Source: an uncultured Oscillospiraceae bacterium
Lineage (GTDB): Bacteria > Bacillota > Clostridia > Oscillospirales > Oscillospiraceae
Assembly (NCBI GenBank): GCA_947589545.1
Contig: CANQBA010000040.1
Location: forward strand, 1 to 37,779
Direction of reading: 5' to 3'
DNA: 37,779 nucleotides
The notes beneath the pieces were generated by a model. That model saw only the letters and a list, made by a program, of their open reading frames with translations. It ran no database searches and was not told the origin of the DNA. This document shows, piece after piece, positions 31,361-37,703 of this stretch. The translations under genes were made by a program, and so were the position numbers. Position 1 is the first letter of the stretch, and every line of letters begins with the position of its first letter.

Positions 31361-31885
31361 TTATAACACCTCTTGTAGAAATTTGTATAATTCTTTGCAT
31401 TTTGATTTTTTGAAACGATTTCGACTTTTATAAAATAACTTATAATCTTTCAGTTGCGGAACTTCGCGTATCCAATGCGAATAGTAATATCCAAACACAG
31501 GGATGTTTTTATACATAAATTTACTTAATAATTTCTTGTTTTCTGATAATGCCGTTTTGGCATAATCTGTCCATTGATTGCAATTTGGCATCAAAGACAT
31601 ATCGCATGTATGATACGGATAATATTCTAAAACCAAGACATCAGATGATTTTAATTTTACTTTCTTAAACACATCAAAGAAATCATCCCACCAATCGTTA
31701 TATTTACAGGCAATATCAAGTGATAACCCCGCATCTTTATATTCGCCTTTTAAATACATTGTATAATCGGATAATCGTTCATACTTTAATGGATCATCAC
31801 CAGGATTACATAGCAAAATTACCAGCTTTGGATTACGTTCATTACCATATCGTTTAACAGGTAAAATATACGGATTCCTTTGCAT
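31361..31885 (-). CDS. Unknown soluble protein, possibly glycosylase-like fold
   Basis: 174 residues, cytoplasmic. LVILLCNPGDDPLKYERL near the N-terminus and VLVLEYYPYHTCDM in the middle look like two core strands with motifs reminiscent of uracil-DNA-glycosylase-like folds, but the match is weak and from memory. FGYYYSHWIREV follows, and the C-terminus is Lys-rich (FYKSRNRFKKSKCKELYKFL). The frame extends to 31915 with a TTG start; the ATG at 31885 with GGGGA upstream is preferred. It is adjacent to the lipoprotein gene (no gap). Function unassigned. Confidence 0.55.
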   Translation of the reverse strand: MQRNPYILPVKRYGNERNPKLVILLCNPGDDPLKYERLSDYTMYLKGEYKDAGLSLDIACKYNDWWDDFFDVFKKVKLKSSDVLVLEYYPYHTCDMSLMPNCNQWTDYAKTALSENKKLLSKFMYKNIPVFGYYYSHWIREVPQLKDYKLFYKSRNRFKKSKCKELYKFLQEVL

Positions 31886-31908
31886 GTCAATCCCCGAATA
31901 AATATTGA

Positions 31909-32097
31909 CCGCCAATTAAGAATTGGCGGCCGGGGAGTTCCTAATCAGTTTATCATTGATTCCGTGGCTTTCGGGTTGCCCCTATTGTATGGCACACGAC
32001 TCCCCGACCATAACGTCAGGGACATTACGGTGCAAAAAGCACCGAAACATCAGTAATAACGATGCTTTCGCACCGGATAAACGGGCTAGGACAGCCC
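31909..32097 (-). ncRNA. Patch of five consecutive hairpins, likely structured RNA
   Basis: Five stem-loops lie within 190 bp: GGGCT/AGCCC (32083-32097), CGGTGC-GAAA-GCATCG (32060-32075), CGGTGC-T5-GCACCG (32028-32044), CCCTGAC/GTCGGGG (32002-32021) and a perfect 9-bp CCGCCAATT stem (31909-31929). Two stems use G-U wobble on the minus strand where the plus strand would have A-C mismatches, and one has a GAAA tetraloop on the minus strand, so the RNA is probably read leftward. The patch is much more GC-rich than its flanks. Confidence 0.5.
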
Positions 32098-32131
32098 CGA
32101 ACCCAACTCTCATTGGATTCATCAAAAACAT
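31982..32131 (-). CDS. Possible 49-residue phage-type ORF overlapping the RNA patch
   Basis: An ATG at 32131 opens 49 codons including RVGFGAVLARLSGAKASLLL and HRNVPDVMVGESCAIQ. I recall similar short frames (xVPDVMVG) in Ash/Icd-like phage and P4-type immunity regions. There is no ribosome-binding site, and the opposite strand is also open (31923-32138), so conservation may reflect an RNA or DNA element and not a protein. Confidence 0.35.
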   Translation of the reverse strand: MFLMNPMRVGFGAVLARLSGAKASLLLMFRCFLHRNVPDVMVGESCAIQ

Positions 32132-32169
32132 AGCTTAAAATAAAGGAATAATCAAGTTATTAAAATATA

Positions 32170-32766
32170 TTAATGCATAATTTTTATGATTAATGTATTC
32201 AGCTCTTCTATGTCACCAAAAGTAGTACCGTGCATGTATCTTTCATACACGCGTGCATCGTCCATTGGGTTTAAGTCCAAAGAATAACCTTTTTGTATGG
32301 CCAATTCCCGAATGAATTCTCGTTGTGTACGACCGTTGCCTTCACGAAAGAAATGACCATAATTAACATTATCTAATATTTCAGCCAGTTTACGAGAAAT
32401 CGCATTTTTATCGTCTTTTGGTATGGACGCATATTCATCCAATAAAGAATCTATAAAATTAAATGCCGTATCAAAAGAATTTGTAAATAAGAATTTACGA
32501 CCAGATTTGCTGATTTCTACTTTACGCGGTTCACCCGCCCAGTCGTACACGTCTTGGAACAAATGTTCATGAATCTTTAATAGATCTGATGAATTTTTTA
32601 CATCAAACGGTTTCTTCTGTAATTCTATCAAACGTTTTTGAACAGCGATACTTTCGAACAAAACCAGTTCATCATAATTTGTTATACCGGCTTTATTCTT
32701 TAAAACATCAGTATCTGGATATACATACAAGGAATCTTTATCAATATATTTATACTTATCTGACAT
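32170..32766 (-). CDS. Fic-domain toxin (FicT/VbhT-like)
   Basis: A 198-residue single-domain Fic protein. The active-site loop HFFREGNGRTQREF (His138, then the Gly-Asn-Gly-Arg-Thr phosphate clamp) is intact, with Phe in place of the more usual Pro after His. Upstream are IHEHLFQDVYDWAGEPRKVE and the flap region KFLFTNSF. Fic proteins transfer AMP from ATP to target hydroxyls; FicT toxins AMPylate DNA gyrase and topoisomerase IV (family knowledge). It follows its presumed antitoxin gene by 1 bp, in the class I layout where the inhibitory helix is on a separate protein. Confidence 0.92.
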   Translation of the reverse strand: MSDKYKYIDKDSLYVYPDTDVLKNKAGITNYDELVLFESIAVQKRLIELQKKPFDVKNSSDLLKIHEHLFQDVYDWAGEPRKVEISKSGRKFLFTNSFDTAFNFIDSLLDEYASIPKDDKNAISRKLAEILDNVNYGHFFREGNGRTQREFIRELAIQKGYSLDLNPMDDARVYERYMHGTTFGDIEELNTLIIKIMH

Positions 32767-32767
32767 A

Positions 32768-32980
32768 TTATTTCTTTATAATCTTAACTAATTCTGACAA
32801 AGAAATTGCACCACTGTTATAATCACGAATAAGAGCAATCGTATGAGGCGTCGGCTTAAATCCCTCATACATATTAGAAGCAATAGCAGATGCAGCTAAA
32901 TCTAATGAAATAGCATCAGGGAATTTTACACCCATAATTGTAAGGTTCTTTCTGTTAAAATCTATATTTTGTAATGTCAT
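32768..32980 (-). CDS. Fic antitoxin (FicA/VbhA-like)
   Basis: 70 residues from the ATG at 32980. The helix LAASAIASNMYEGFKP contains the class I Fic inhibitory motif (S/T)xxxE(G/N): Ser35, Glu39, Gly40. In VbhA this Glu blocks ATP binding in the toxin's active site. A C-terminal helix pair (TIALIRDYNSGAISLSELVK) matches the rest of the VbhA fold. A TTG six codons earlier is in frame, but a perfect TATAAT lies six bases before the ATG, suggesting a leaderless transcript. It precedes the toxin in one operon, as expected for antitoxins. Confidence 0.85.
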   Translation of the reverse strand: MTLQNIDFNRKNLTIMGVKFPDAISLDLAASAIASNMYEGFKPTPHTIALIRDYNSGAISLSELVKIIKK

Positions 32981-32986
32981 AGGTTT

Positions 32987-32992
32987 ATTATA
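32987..32992 (-). promoter_or_regulatory. -10 box of the Fic operon, leaderless
   Basis: TATAAT on the minus strand, six bases before the antitoxin ATG. The -35 (TGGATT, 17 bp upstream) is weak. No ribosome-binding site is present. Confidence 0.5.
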
Positions 32993-33062
32993 AGGCAAAA
33001 AACTCTATAAATCCAGTCTTTTATTATTGCTCCAGTTTTAAGTACAATAGTAAACATATTGT

Positions 33063-33272
33063 TTATTGTATGTTTTTCCATTTGCTAGCCATTTGTGTCA
33101 GTTTGTATTGAATGCGTCGAAGTAACCATGCTTGGCGACAGTTCAATTTCCCACCGTTTGTTCGGCGAATTGCAGCCTGTAGCTCGTGTAAAGAGCGACA
33201 TGCGGCAAAGTATAGCATAACAAAGTCTGTGCGATGGTTGGGCAAAATATCGTCAAAATGCGTATATTTCAT
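33063..33272 (-). CDS. Small leader protein, paralogue of 5738-5962
   Basis: 69 residues from the ATG at 33272: MKYTHFDDILPNHRTDFVML..., clearly related to the 74-residue protein at 5738-5962 (shared YTHF-DI-PN, TDF-MLYFAA, AAI--TN, RQAWLL, Q-K-TQM). A TTG two codons earlier is in frame, but the AAAAGGA site fits only the ATG. The site lies in a stem-loop (33274-33294) also present at the paralogue and at 34198-34218. It is followed by the Fic operon on the same strand, as the other paralogue precedes a methylase operon. Function unknown. Confidence 0.6.
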   Translation of the reverse strand: MKYTHFDDILPNHRTDFVMLYFAACRSLHELQAAIRRTNGGKLNCRQAWLLRRIQYKLTQMASKWKNIQ

Positions 33273-33273
33273 A

Positions 33274-33294
33274 GACAATCCTTTTAAGGTTGTC
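33274..33294 (-). promoter_or_regulatory. Stem-loop over a ribosome-binding site, copy 2
   Basis: In the mRNA GACAA pairs with TTGTC, and after one mismatch CTT pairs with AGG of the AAAAGGA site. Same position relative to the ATG as copies 1 and 3. Upstream GGACAAATACGACAA is shared with copy 1. Confidence 0.6.
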
Positions 33295-33366
33295 GTATTT
33301 GTCCGTACTTTCTGTCAAAAGTCCGATTGTTTTTACTTGATTTTTTGATGACTATAACATTGTGTC

Positions 33367-33492
33367 ATGGAGGATGAAAGACTCTCCATTAAATTTCCAG
33401 GACATAAAAAACAATTCCTGAATGAGCTCAAAAGATGTCCTAGATTTAAGATTTATATTTGCGAAAATACTTCAGGTAATGATTTGTCATAA
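33367..33492 (+). CDS. Possible 41-residue basic protein
   Basis: An ATG at 33367 opens MEDERLSIKFPGHKKQFLNE... to a TAA at 33490-33492. The product is basic and soluble. It overlaps the end of the convergent 33453-34082 gene and has no ribosome-binding site, so support is weak: plausible composition and the only open frame in the gap. Confidence 0.25.
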   Translation: MEDERLSIKFPGHKKQFLNELKRCPRFKIYICENTSGNDLS

Positions 33493-34082
33493 TAAAGGTC
33501 TGTGTCACAATTACACGGTTCTAATTGCGCATCTCCAGCAATAGTGAACACCCCTATAACTTGTTTTTTATTATCCCACAACAAATAAACAGAAATATCA
33601 AACATAGATTTTTTGCGTTTCATAGATGTCAAACTGGCGAAACCATTTTTATATCCTATAATTTCCTTTAATTGTTTCTGTTTATGTGTAAGAACTTTTA
33701 TTATTTCTTCATCACCAATATACTCTAAATTCATTGGATTGGTATATGTGTCAGGAATTTCGAGTACAGTTTCTGCGAGTGGCATTCCATTATTTCTTAG
33801 CATTGCGTTTATCAAACCAATCGGTAGTTTTGACTCTTTGATTATAAAAGCATTTTTATAATAATCTTCTTTGTTTACGTAATTAGTATTCCTATCTATA
33901 ATGTCAACAATAGCAAATATAGGCCAAAAAACACAAGATAAAAACCATATAATCAATTTGTCTTCTTGTTCAGAACCGTTTTTTGATTGATCGGAGTAAC
34001 GCCTGTTGTAGCTAACAAAAGCATAAACTATCCCAATTATAAAATATGGTATTACAGCGATGCCAAATATTTTTTCTCGCAT
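33453..34082 (-). CDS. Unknown membrane protein with two N-terminal spans
   Basis: 209 residues from the ATG at 34082. Hydrophobic segments lie at about 5-21 (FGIAVIPYFIIGIVYAFV) and 42-59 (LIIWFLSCVFWPIFAIVDII), joined by a basic loop. A cytoplasmic domain of about 145 residues follows (LPIGLINAMLRNNGMPLAET, KQKQLKEIIGYKNGFASLTS). The frame is open eight codons further with a TTG start, without a better ribosome-binding site. No family recognised. It stands alone between the leader paralogue and the orphan stem-loop. Confidence 0.6.
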   Translation of the reverse strand: MREKIFGIAVIPYFIIGIVYAFVSYNRRYSDQSKNGSEQEDKLIIWFLSCVFWPIFAIVDIIDRNTNYVNKEDYYKNAFIIKESKLPIGLINAMLRNNGMPLAETVLEIPDTYTNPMNLEYIGDEEIIKVLTHKQKQLKEIIGYKNGFASLTSMKRKKSMFDISVYLLWDNKKQVIGVFTIAGDAQLEPCNCDTDLYYDKSLPEVFSQI

Positions 34083-34133
34083 TATCTTGCCTTTTACTCC
34101 AATCAAAACTATTTTAACGTCGGTGTCAAATTA

Positions 34134-34196
34134 TCAAAAAAATACAAATAAGACAAGTATTTTATAACAAAACAAATAACCATCCATGTGATTCAT
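34134..34196 (-). pseudogene. Leader with a degenerate 20-codon frame
   Basis: After the third stem-loop copy an ATG at 34196 opens only MNHMDGYLFCYKILVLFVFF before a TGA at 34134-34136. It begins Met-Asn like the paralogue at 5962 but does not continue like it. Either a truncated relic of the same gene family or an unrelated tiny hydrophobic peptide under the same control. Confidence 0.35.
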
Positions 34197-34197
34197 A

Positions 34198-34218
34198 GAC
34201 AATCCTTTTTAGATTGTC
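34198..34218 (-). promoter_or_regulatory. Stem-loop over a ribosome-binding site, copy 3
   Basis: A perfect 7-bp stem, GACAATC/GATTGTC, holds AAAAAGG in its loop, followed by TCTATG exactly as in the other copies. TATAAT lies about 15 bp upstream in the same direction (near 34233). No full-length gene follows. Confidence 0.55.
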
Positions 34219-34326
34219 GTATTGATGATTATATTCCCGCGAAAGTCCGGTCATTTTATTATCTTTATTAACTTGACTTCTGGCTACTTTAGAGCGGTAA
34301 TTGCGTGACGTTATAAAGGAGTCGAT

Positions 34327-34767
34327 ATGTCATATAAAGACAACCTGCCTAAGACGATGGATGAGTTAAAAGCACTATCTTTTGATGAACGAGCGCGATT
34401 ATGGGCAAAATACTCACAATATCCATTCAAACGGCAAATGCGGTCGCTTTGGTATTATATTCAATGCGACAGGTTAAATCTTCGAATTGAACATAAATAT
34501 CTAGTAAAAATTCGTAAATATAAGGATAATCCAGAACAATGTTTAGACCATGCGTGCCAAAACAAATATAATTTTGTCCCAGGTACAATTTTAACACGAT
34601 ATTTCAAAGGGATAAAATACACCATCCTAGTCAATGATGATGGCAGTTTTTCTTATAACGGTGATAAATATTCAACTTTATCAGCAGTTGCAACCAAGAT
34701 AGCCGGCATGAAAATGTCTGGTAATTTCTTCTTTGGTATAAACAAAAGGTATAAACATGACAATTAA
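34327..34767 (+). CDS. DUF2924 protein, partner of a large serine recombinase
   Basis: 146 residues. The N-terminal half is helical (TMDELKALSFDERARLWAKY). The C-terminal half is the DUF2924 signature: PGTILTRYFKGIKYTILVND, FSYNGDKYSTLSAVATKIAG and SGNFFFGI. DUF2924 genes are habitually placed directly upstream of large serine recombinases in alphaproteobacterial mobile elements; a role as recombination directionality or accessory factor is possible but unproven. AAAGGAG lies six bases before the ATG, and the gene overlaps the recombinase by 11 bp. Confidence 0.88.
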   Translation: MSYKDNLPKTMDELKALSFDERARLWAKYSQYPFKRQMRSLWYYIQCDRLNLRIEHKYLVKIRKYKDNPEQCLDHACQNKYNFVPGTILTRYFKGIKYTILVNDDGSFSYNGDKYSTLSAVATKIAGMKMSGNFFFGINKRYKHDN

Positions 34768-36376
34768 GTGCGCTATTTATACACGCAAATCAACCGAACA
34801 TGGATTGGAACAAGAGTTTAATTCTCTGCAAAACCAAGAAGAATCCTGTAAAGCGTATATTGCTTCACAAGCGTTTAATGGCTGGCAATATTATAAAACA
34901 TACAGAGATGCTGCGATTTCTGGCGGAACTATGGAACGTCCTGCGTTAAAGCAAATGCTAGATGATATGGCGCATGGCTTGGTCAATACTGTGGTTGTTT
35001 ATAAGGTTGACCGATTATCGCGCTCAATCCTGGATTTCCACAATATGATGAAGTATTTCGAAAAATACGGTGCGAACTTTGTGTCCATAACCCAATCGTT
35101 TGACACCAGTACATCTATGGGTAAATTGACGCTGAATATGCTGTTATCATTCGCCCAATTTGAACGTGAGGTGTCCAGCGAACGTGTGCGTGATAAAATC
35201 CGGGCATCAAAAGCCAAAGGCCTATGGATGGGTGGTGCCCCACGGCTGGGTTATGACCTGATAAACAAAAAGTTGGTAGTAAACCCAACCGAAGCAGAAC
35301 AAGTTCGTCATCTATTTGAAAAATACTTGGAATTGCAATCTGTAAATGATTTGACCGAATATGCAAAACAAAATGGCATATTTGGCAAAAGATGGGAGAC
35401 AGCAAAACAACAAATTCGTGGTGGCAATCCTATTGCTAAAATGAGTATGCACCGTATATTGCGCGATAAGATTTACATCGGGCAAATCGAAAATAAAAAA
35501 GAAGGCACTTTTGCCAAAGGTGAACACGAACCGATTATTTCTACAGAACTATTTAATCGTGTCCAAATTGCGCTGGCTAATAATACAAATAATAAATCAG
35601 CCAGCACACGTGCCCCTAATATATTGACCGGAAAATTATTTAATCACAATGGCACAAAGTTCATCAACCAAATGACCAGTGGTAAAGGTAAAAGAAAAAT
35701 TCATTACTATGCAACCAAGGGATTTTATTTGACTGCCGCGTGTGTGGATGAGATTGTTATAAAAACAATAACCAATTTTCTGAACAGTGATATGTCTGAT
35801 CTGCCCATCAATTTGGCCACCGTATTAAAACGAATTGATGTAACAAATATGAATTTCTCAGAAAAACGCAACCTAATTCAATCATTGGTTGAAAAAATTG
35901 TGTATTCGCAAGAACAACTGATTTATACACTGACTATAGATGCGCAAAAATTACAGCCGTTTATCAAGGGGCATTATGTAAATCAAAATGTTGAGCCCAT
36001 GGAATATATAATTGGCGACAACAGCATAACAATCACGGAAAAAGTATTCTTACGCAAATACGTCAACACGGTATACGACCGTGGTAAAAACGGTGTATTG
36101 AATGTCACCGACAATAATCATTTAATTTTGAAAGCATTTGCAACGGCATGGAAATATAGGGAATTATACGAACAAGATGGCAATGTAGACAATGTGATAC
36201 GTTCTGTTCGCACATCACCAAGATTATTTTATAAATATTTATCTCTCTCGTATCTGAGTCCGTCAATCGTAAATAAACTATTAAGCGGTAAAATTAATAT
36301 GGCAGTTAGAGATATTTTGGATAGAGCATCAAGAAGTGATGACTTTGAGTATCAAGTCAAACTATTTAATCTATAA
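34757..36376 (+). CDS. Large serine recombinase (integrase/excisionase)
   Basis: 539 residues. The catalytic domain begins AIYTRKSTEHGLEQEFNSLQ (Ser12) and carries YRDAAISGGTMERPAL, VVYKVDRLSRS and FAQFEREVSSERVRDKI. The recombinase domain (about 160-260, LGYDLINKKLVVNPTEAEQV and MHRILRDKIYIGQIEN) is followed by a basic DNA-binding region (FNHNGTKFINQMTSGKGKRK) lacking the usual Cys4 zinc ribbon. Proteins of this type integrate and excise elements at specific att sites. It is the only recombinase in the window able to move an island, and may have inserted the 34-37 kb block or more. Looks complete. Confidence 0.9.
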   Translation: MTIKCAIYTRKSTEHGLEQEFNSLQNQEESCKAYIASQAFNGWQYYKTYRDAAISGGTMERPALKQMLDDMAHGLVNTVVVYKVDRLSRSILDFHNMMKYFEKYGANFVSITQSFDTSTSMGKLTLNMLLSFAQFEREVSSERVRDKIRASKAKGLWMGGAPRLGYDLINKKLVVNPTEAEQVRHLFEKYLELQSVNDLTEYAKQNGIFGKRWETAKQQIRGGNPIAKMSMHRILRDKIYIGQIENKKEGTFAKGEHEPIISTELFNRVQIALANNTNNKSASTRAPNILTGKLFNHNGTKFINQMTSGKGKRKIHYYATKGFYLTAACVDEIVIKTITNFLNSDMSDLPINLATVLKRIDVTNMNFSEKRNLIQSLVEKIVYSQEQLIYTLTIDAQKLQPFIKGHYVNQNVEPMEYIIGDNSITITEKVFLRKYVNTVYDRGKNGVLNVTDNNHLILKAFATAWKYRELYEQDGNVDNVIRSVRTSPRLFYKYLSLSYLSPSIVNKLLSGKINMAVRDILDRASRSDDFEYQVKLFNL

Positions 36377-36580
36377 ACACATTGATTTTTTATCTGTTTT
36401 ATGTTATGTTGTGTATATGCCTGTTGGAAGGCTAGCCCGTTCGTGTAAAGATTTCATCATCCAACAAATAAAATAATATAAACCTCCGAGCTTATTATCT
36501 AAGCCAAGAGACTACGAACGCAAAATCAATATTAGATAATGAACTTGGGCAACTCCGCAAATGCGGTAAAGGATTATATT
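36377..36580. other. Structured intergenic region after the recombinase
   Basis: TGTTGGA (36422-36428) is complementary to TCCAACA (36460-36466), and ATTATCTAA (36494-36502) to TTAGATAAT (36532-36540), the latter a perfect 9-bp pair 29 bp apart. These could be an attachment site for the recombinase, or leader structure for the next gene. No gene is supported. Confidence 0.4.
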
Positions 36581-37261
36581 ATGAAAAATATAGACTACTT
36601 TAAATTACAAGCAAAAAATTTGCTTAAAGACTACCAAACCCGCTATCTTTCTGAAGATGGTGATATTTATGAATACGAACCAAAGTTTTTTGATATCGTA
36701 GGTATATTCCTTGAATATGGAATAATGGACGATGATAAAAACTTTGAATTTAAACTAGGCAATGCGCAACATCTGATTGCACAAATGGCCGGTTTTAATG
36801 GTTGGAAAGATTTAATAACATCGACAGAGGCAGAACAGTCAAAAGCTCGAAAACTTCTGGAAGAAAGTGTTCATAATGAATACGGATGTACAAGTTTTAT
36901 ATCGCATAATTTTACACCTGATGGTCGTGAAATAACAGAATATTCACACGAACCATTGGATAGTGATGTGCCTTATCATGAAGAATTGTCTGGACAGGAT
37001 TGGCAAGACGGAATTGATGAATGCAGGAAAAATGGTATGGGCTTTGAACCAGACGAAATCGTTGAATGTCTGCATTGTGGAAATCGGTTTCCATTTAAGG
37101 AAGTAAAGGTTAGACGATTGAAACCCGAGTACAACAATGGCAAAGAAGATGATTTTAAAGAAATTGTATGCAAACACTATCCGGAATGTAATGGTAATTT
37201 ACTAGATTTAATACCGGTGGAAATGATTGATGCGAAAGGAGGTGATGAAAATGAGGAATAA
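36581..37261 (+). CDS. Unknown protein with C-terminal zinc ribbon
   Basis: 226 residues from the ATG at 36581, which has AAAGGA seven bases upstream; an earlier ATG at 36539 lacks one. The N-terminal domain (IDYFKLQAKNLLKDYQTRY, then LGNAQHLIAQMAGFNGWKDL) resembles a small helical domain common in uncharacterised gut-bacterial proteins. The C-terminal part has a zinc-ribbon pattern: CLHCGNRF (CxxC), then CKHYPEC. The middle is acidic. It overlaps the HNH gene by 11 bp, so the two are translated together. Probably nucleic-acid or protein binding; no specific role assigned. Confidence 0.65.
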   Translation: MKNIDYFKLQAKNLLKDYQTRYLSEDGDIYEYEPKFFDIVGIFLEYGIMDDDKNFEFKLGNAQHLIAQMAGFNGWKDLITSTEAEQSKARKLLEESVHNEYGCTSFISHNFTPDGREITEYSHEPLDSDVPYHEELSGQDWQDGIDECRKNGMGFEPDEIVECLHCGNRFPFKEVKVRRLKPEYNNGKEDDFKEIVCKHYPECNGNLLDLIPVEMIDAKGGDENEE

Positions 37262-37544
37262 ATTTGCATCTTATTCTCGCAGTACGTCAAAAACATATAC
37301 TAATGCCAATGGATATAGAGTGTACAAAGATTCAGGGCAGCTAGTTCATCGTCATATGGCAGAAATAAAACTTGGTAGACCTTTGCAATCTGGTGAAGTT
37401 GTGCATCATATAAACCGAAACAAACAAGACAATCGTCCATCAAATTTGTATGTGTTCCATGACCAACAAGCACATTGGGCAGCTCATAAACAGGATGCCC
37501 AAAATTATGGAAAAGATTATAGTTTTAAAGGCAAAAATCATTAA
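37251..37544 (+). CDS. HNH endonuclease
   Basis: 97 residues from the ATG at 37251 (AAAGGAGG eight bases upstream; a frame open to 37227 is not needed). The nuclease motif is VVHHINRNKQDNRPSNLYVF (about 55-74): the His-His, Asn and following Asn-Leu pattern of phage HNH enzymes, ending with HDQQAHWAAHK. A short basic N-terminus precedes it. Such small HNH proteins serve as homing-type nickases or packaging-associated nucleases. Given its position at the end of the recombinase block, a mobile-element role is likely. Confidence 0.85.
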   Translation: MRNKFASYSRSTSKTYTNANGYRVYKDSGQLVHRHMAEIKLGRPLQSGEVVHHINRNKQDNRPSNLYVFHDQQAHWAAHKQDAQNYGKDYSFKGKNH

Positions 37545-37659
37545 AAGTGCCTCAACGAAAATGACCAAAGTATATCAATGCATGCTATTTGGGCTGGTTT
37601 GATAAATTTGGCGATATACATTGGAAATATCGTTGTCAAAAACTGCCGGAAACGGGGCG

Positions 37660-37695
37660 AAAAAGAACATCCCGTGGAATTACCACGGAATGTTC
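37660..37695 (-). terminator. Terminator of tRNA-Ser
   Basis: On the minus strand GAACAT-t-CCGTGG pairs with CCACGG-g-ATGTTC (12 pairs, one mismatch), followed by TTTTTC. It lies 8 bp beyond the tRNA 3' end. Confidence 0.8.
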
Positions 37696-37703
37696 AATAT
37701 TAC

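Noticed and set aside
31923-32138. A 71-codon plus-strand frame (MAAGEFLISLSLIPW...) over the hairpin patch.
   Set aside because: No ribosome-binding site, and the wobble pairs indicate minus-strand RNA. Kept only as a note in the RNA entry.
37545-37700. An open stretch containing LGWFDKFGDIHWKYR, then running through the terminator into tRNA-Ser.
   Set aside because: No start codon with a ribosome-binding site, and the frame reads through the terminator and tRNA. Possibly a relic, not a supportable gene.
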